A stretch of DNA of 64,000 nucleotides, from assembly GCA_018287875.1 (NCBI GenBank), contig JAGVVL010000018.1, positions 2,534,501 to 2,598,500 on the forward strand. Direction: 5' to 3'. Every line of letters starts with the position of its first letter. The stretch's first letter is position 1. The position numbers and the translations under genes were made by a program. The DNA comes from Nigrospora sphaerica. Its lineage: Eukaryota; Ascomycota; Sordariomycetes; Amphisphaeriales; Apiosporaceae. The notes under the pieces are model-generated. The model was given only the letters and a program-made list of their open reading frames with translations. It had not been told where the DNA came from and did no database searches. This document shows, piece after piece, positions 58,906 through 64,000 of the stretch.

Positions 58906-61900
58906 GGTCGAATGCTGCAACGCGGCGACACGGTATGACGCGTTGGGGCGGAGGAAGCGATGCTCGTGGTCGATAGGTGATGACTGCCTGGTTGAACCAG
59001 GGGCTGGGCAGGGTCGACGGTAATGATGGCAAGGCCGAGAATGCGCAGGTTGCTCGTTATGTTACCCGCGAATTTGCGAACATGCAGGCAGGTTAATGAG
59101 TCAGGCCTTCGTACACCACGTGTCTAAAAGAGGAGCAGAAGATTTGAGAAGGTGCAGGACAGAGCTGATCCGGGATGCAAAGGCAAACATCGCTTCCATC
59201 TCCCGGGGCACTTTTGTTGCAGACCGCCCTTGTCTTGAAGCGCAAACAATGGCTGCGATGATCTCATTCGGCGCTAATTGACTGGCTGACTGGGCCGGTT
59301 TCCCAGGGGGGAAGCCATGACGCAATGGGCGCTTGATGCAGAGACCCTGCCAAGCGCAAGGCAGGGTTCCGTGCTGGCTGACCGTCCGTTTCCAAGGCTC
59401 TAAGCGCTGAGCGCGGTTGGCGCTGGCGCTGGCGCCTTCTGTCACGATAGCGCCGTCGCTAATAAGGGAGATGAACAAAGCGGGCCGCCAGCCCGTCGTT
59501 TTGCGCGGCCCCAGGAACACGCCGCAGAGATGCTTTCCGCCATCCATCGCACGGGGGGAGGGGACGTGGGGCCTGATCTCCAGGCACCGCGACGGGGGGA
59601 GGGGAGGATTTACTCACTCTATTCAGTAAACTACGGAGTACGACGAACCATGGCCTGTTCATAACCAACCAGGCAGCCCCGCCCGCTTTATATGGAAACG
59701 GAATCCCTACGCGCGCGCGAGAGTCCAGCACTGCCAGCAAAGTCGCCGAACCCCGTATCGGGTTGGAAGCGTGACAGACAGCCAGCCTCCAGTACAAGCG
59801 CAGTGTTGGCCTGTGGACATAGCCCCTGGGGCGCGTATGATTGATTATGGGCGACGGTCTGCTCATGTCGCGCCCGGCATCATCCGCTCTTCGGGAATAT
59901 TACTTGTGGATCTCTCCCCTGCCACGCGATGCGTAGATGCCATTGCTGCTTCATAATCCAATCCCCGCTTCTCACCTTATCCATGGCTGGAACGACTAAG
60001 ATTCCGACGGGAAATTGGTTTAGTGCTATGTATATCGCAGGGGACGTAGCGATCCAGGCAAAGAGATGTCTGGCCATCTAGCCACGGCGGCAAACCGACA
60101 AACCAACGCGGCACGACGATGTCTGCCGCGGTTCTGGTTACGGCGCTTCATTCGCCGCAAGAAGTAATCGTAGGTAACATTGCGAACGCTGGAATACGTG
60201 CGGCTTACCATTCCGGTGGCAGCCAGTTTCCGTCGTATGCTGGCTGGCATTACTCCTGGCTATGTAGATAGGTGGCTCCTTCTATCATTCCTCCGGCTCT
60301 AGTAGGCATACATCGCTTTAAGAGCAGGCGAAGCAAGCCGTGATACAATTTGGTGCCTCTTTTATTCTTTTCATAAGCCGAGGGAGATACGACAGGCTGT
60401 TAGTTACGATGCGGTACGCGACCGTTGGCAGCCATGCCCTGGCTCCTATCTCTGGATCTTCCGTGATATTGGAAGGCAGCGTGCGATGTATGGAGAGCAG
60501 CTAAGCAGCTGATGAGCTTCTACGGAGAACAAGAAACCCGCTTTTTCTACCCATGTCTCACAACGTCTTAGCACCTGGGGGTGCATGAACAGTTCGTCTT
60601 TGGCCAAACGAACGAACTCCAGTGTCGGGGAAGAAGGTATAAATTCCGTGACAGCTCGTTACAGTCACCGGGGCTAGCGTTGGACACTTTCCGTTTGGCG
60701 CAGTCTTTTGTTCGATTGTACTTCCTATACACCAGCCTACGCTATAGGAGCGTATTTATGTGGCAGAGACCAGGCTGCCGAGGATCGAATTACTCATTGA
60801 TGAAGGCCGGGTCTTTTAACCTGTTGATGGTTGCAAGCAAAACCAACATTTGTAAGAATGCAGTCGTACGGCTCGCGATGCGGACTTCTGCATCCCGCTC
60901 GCTATTGGAGCCGCGGAAATGACGGATACCCGGACCGAGTTTGAGACTTTTTTTTTTAAAAAAAAATTCAAGTCGCCGAATCACGTTGCTACGTCCCAGC
61001 CTTGGTGCTCAACTCGAGACTTTTCAACCCTGCAGTCGTTGCCTTACGGGTATGGGGGTATTAAGAGGCAGTACAGGGACTCAAGGGCCCGACAGTGTTG
61101 CTCGAATAGTATGTTAACAACTCCGGTATCAAATGCAGCGAGCGAAATTTATTCTCTTCTTCTTAGACTAACGAGTCTATATCGTGTACCACGCAACAAC
61201 AAGTAGGAGATTTCCAAGTGATCAAGTTTACAGTATGTGACTTAAATCCAGGACAGGGTGCGAACTGACTGCGAACCCAGTGGACGGGAGGGTCCAAATA
61301 CGCCGTTCATTATATTTTCAGGCCCCAAGTGGCAAAGAAGCGTACGAGGTACTCCTTGTGGATAGTAGAACTTTGGGCAGTTCCATTTAATCCAAAGGAT
61401 TTCAATCCGCCACCTCGGCGCACCATTCGGTACGTTTGGCGCCCAAGTTGTCATCAACGCTAGGATGGTCTGCGAGAGGGATCTTTTCCGCGAGCTTTTC
61501 CTTTTTCCGATATGGGTATACTTTTTGCCAATCTCGTAAAATCTTCGCGGCGAGTCGTTAAATTTGGGGATGATGTGGAAAATTCAGCAAACGTCAAATA
61601 TTGAATTCGACACTTGGCGATTTTGCAAGGTAGCCCTCGAAGTGAGACATTGCCCCCGAACAACGAGAAGTCAATATTAATATCTCCTCTTGTGTCTTCT
61701 AAATATTAGGGAAGTAACAGGCAAGGGAGACACCTACCGTGTGGCCCATTCCAACGCAGGTAATCTCGCCCTCTGCTTCGCAAACAACACCAAAGACAGA
61801 TATTTGCTGTTCCTGTCCATTGTTAGATTGATCCTCGACGTACCACCTGGATACTGACTCGACATGAGTCCTTTGTTTGTGGACAGATTCTAGGTATTCG

Positions 61901-62200
61901 CCATCGCCGCTTCGGCTTAAGATGATTAGAGAATGATCAAGCCGCAAACTGGGTCGTATTGTGATTTGAAGTTTCTTTCCTGGCCGCCCGTGTGTTGGAA
62001 ATAAAAGTAGTTTGTTGGTCCACAGTCTACAAGCCGACTGCCGGGAGAATAGGGAGTTCCAAATGTATCAGGAGCAGAAAGAGCACCTTCGACCAAACCA
62101 CTTTTGAGCATTATCTCTATTGAACACCCTGACAATTTGATTGTTGCCTGAGAAGCAGTACAAACGGCCTTGTGCAAACCTCGCAGAAACCAAGGCATTA
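58906..62200. other. Gene-free stretch
   Basis: No supported gene. The DNA is noticeably more AT-rich from about 60.2 kb onward than in the gene-bearing regions. Two overlapping minus-strand frames in different phases at 61699-62198 read somewhat like protein, but no intron of reasonable size joins them. A T9/A9 self-complementary tract, broken only at its centre, occurs at about 60950-60967. Confidence 0.45.
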
Positions 62201-63869
62201 TTTGTTCTTTCCCTTTGTTTGCCGGTGCCTCTTTCGCGTGAGTACTTCGGTCTTCACATCTGTCAAGTCCCTCTATTCTCGTTACTCTGTATCGCCATTA
62301 CCATCACCTTGCCGCTCGTCAATGACTTCGGCATGGAGATGTCATTCCCCAATACCATTTGGTGTGTCCTAAGGTACGACTTCACCCCATCGCTGCGATA
62401 CCCTCCCTGATATCTCCTGCCATTCACTGTCTCCTATACACCTATACGATTAGGGAGTCTATCCTATCCTGAACCTGTGTCGCACACAGTTCTAATTTTC
62501 TTCCTACATACACTCGCCTCGGGATCACTTTTTCCAACGTCACCAGCGGATCTTCATCGCTTCGTAACACTTTGCCCACGCCATTGCGAGTCTCTCAGCA
62601 TCTGTGACCTGTTGCGAAATCACTTTCTCATTTTTCCTGGGACTTTTCTCCCTTTGGCACGGGGGATCGCTCGTACGTGCAGTGGCAAGTTCCCCCTAAC
62701 ACACGCAACCCAGCTACCCAACTCAGCTCGTTTCTCGTGTGTTGTACTTGAACATCTTCCCACTCCACAAATCCTTTCCACGGTTACTTTGGTGTCGACC
62801 ACGCTGTGCTGCCAGATACCCGTCTCACTTCCTACCCTACACCTCACCTACATACCCTGTGATCCTCCGGTGGCTAATGCTTCCGAGGCTCGACGACTTG
62901 GTTACAGCTGACTCCGAAAAGTGATACACTTCAACATTGGCAAAGGCGGTTTAACATCAGGTCAGTATCTACCCACTGGCACCTAACACCGCTCCCTGCC
63001 TGCACATAACACGCCTGGCCCAAAGTTTTGCGACTCATAATATTCACATTACATGACTACATTACTTTTCCCATTTCCCCATCTTCTGCAACACCACACT
63101 CTCTTTTCTTCCCACTGGCCCCATGGTACCCAAGTCCAGATTGGCAATGTTCGATTCGTTTGGTTGTTTTACTGTCCAATCGTGGTTCCGACCTCATGTA
63201 CTGCTGAGCTTGCATGGGCTTCTAATCTCCAACGCGTCGAGTCAAAGCTTCGTTCCGTTTGCCTTATTGTTCTTGGTACCTCCAGACAATGGGTTGCCTG
63301 GTCTACCCTTTTCCCTCACCCTACAAGCCGCCTGGATATGGACTTTTGCATATCTAGTTTCCCACCTGCTTTTCTTTCGTGGTCATTTCCCTCCAGCATC
63401 TCTTCCGCTATCCTGGACGAAGCCCTCTCTCATCTCCTACCCGCCTTCTCTTTCTGGAATCACGCTCGGAGATTGCTTCATGGGATCTTCGAACTAATCC
63501 GAAGCAGGAATTTTGGCTTGAAATTTCAAGCTGCGAAGCAAGAGAGTCCGGATATAGTGGTCTCCGCTCCCCCAGGTACGTCACGCAGCCTATTTCTTCC
63601 TTGGTCTGCCCACCCATCCGCCCGCCTAAAGGTGAGCATTCTCGGATTCGCCGTTTTGCGAGCAGGAAGTCCGCCGGATCTATTTACGTATTTTCGGCTG
63701 CGCATGTCCAGTATCCATCTCTGGCATTCGGGCTACCGTTATGCTCTCGCCAAGGCGTGCGGTTTGACCTTTGGTTTTTTTTTCTTCCCACATGCTACCC
63801 TCCACGCGTACCCTCTAACTTGCCTTTATAAAGTCCAGTTTTGGCCAGATTTCTTGGCTGTACACCAAG
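62200..63869 (+). promoter_or_regulatory. CT-rich probable promoter/leader of the gene at the right edge
   Basis: The + strand is strongly pyrimidine-rich over about 1.6 kb, like the tract before ash1. Possible donor sites for leader introns (for example CAG|GTACGT at about 63573) are visible but not paired with confidence. A TATA-like TTTATAAA lies at about 63825-63832, close to the first ATG. The long frame 63053-63907 crosses this tract and reads as low-complexity pyrimidine translation, so I do not accept it as a gene. Confidence 0.4.
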
Positions 63870-64000
63870 ATGTATCGAAACGGCGGCAGAGTCGCAGTGG
63901 TCACTGACCGAATCGGACCCTGCACGGCGACGATGTCCTCGGACACGTCTGATGGCGGTGCTCCTCTCTACAGCCCGGCTGACCCCTCCAAGGACACTCA
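63870..64000 (+). CDS. Possible 5' end of a gene, cut by the window edge
   Basis: An ATG at 63870 opens a frame that is still open at the last base (43 complete codons). A second in-frame ATG at 63933 begins MSSDTSDGGAPLYSPADPSK, which reads like the disordered N-terminus of a fungal regulator. The long CT-rich sequence just upstream supports a gene start here. Too little is present to name it. Confidence 0.4.
   Translation, partial: MYRNGGRVAVVTDRIGPCTATMSSDTSDGGAPLYSPADPSKDT

Noticed and set aside
63053..63907. 284-codon + strand frame
   Set aside because: Serine/phenylalanine/leucine/proline-rich translation of a CT-rich leader; no domain and no codon pattern of a real gene.

Overview
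The window is nuclear DNA from a filamentous ascomycete (Pezizomycotina, most likely a Sordariomycete). This rests on short GT...AG introns of about 55-125 bp with CTGAC/CTAAC-like branch points, long CT-rich leaders upstream of starts, and gene families typical of the group: an ASH1-type SET methyltransferase, a Tad2 tRNA deaminase, a DUF2439/Mte1-like protein, a BAR-SH3 adaptor and a MARVEL-like membrane protein. I cannot name the species. I found no tRNA, rRNA, CRISPR array, transposase or reverse transcriptase, and no clear secondary-metabolite cluster.

Layout. Positions 1-6.6 kb: no gene. 6.6-7.5 kb (-): small secreted Cys-rich protein. 9.5-11.2 kb (-): three-exon F-box protein. 11.2-17.5 kb: no supported gene. 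17.5-19.3 kb (-): four-exon VHS-GAT trafficking adaptor. 19.3-25 kb: no supported gene. 25-27.2 kb: CT-rich leader of the ash1 homologue (27.2-30.1 kb, +). 31.6-33.8 kb (-): Tad2-like deaminase with a very long N-terminal extension, convergent with ash1. 35.0-41.4 kb (-): two consecutive large proteins, each with a partial zinc-cluster motif (CxxCRxRKxxC type) and C-terminal hydrophobic segment(s). 41.7-42.0 kb (+): possible tiny two-exon basic protein. 42.48-42.62 kb: small inverted-repeat element. 42.6-45.5 kb (-): DUF2439/Mte1-like protein. 47.3-48.9 kb (+): BAR-SH3 adaptor. 50.4-53.2 kb (-): conserved fungal protein with either a ~1.4 kb intron or an alternative first exon. 53.2-58.1 kb: mostly empty, one doubtful frame. 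58.1-58.9 kb (-): four-TM MARVEL-like protein. 59-63.9 kb: no supported gene, with a CT-rich tract before a frame that opens at 63,870 and runs off the window.

The genes do not form one pathway. They are mostly housekeeping (chromatin, tRNA modification, endocytosis, DNA repair) separated by unusually long spacers. The best candidates for something undescribed are the adjacent pair of apparently membrane-tethered partial zinc-cluster proteins, the long N-terminal extension of Tad2, the 141-bp inverted-repeat element just past the end of the Mte1-like gene, and the split 5' end of the gene at 50.4-53.2 kb. Splice sites were placed by eye from frame continuity and consensus sites; none is confirmed by transcript data.
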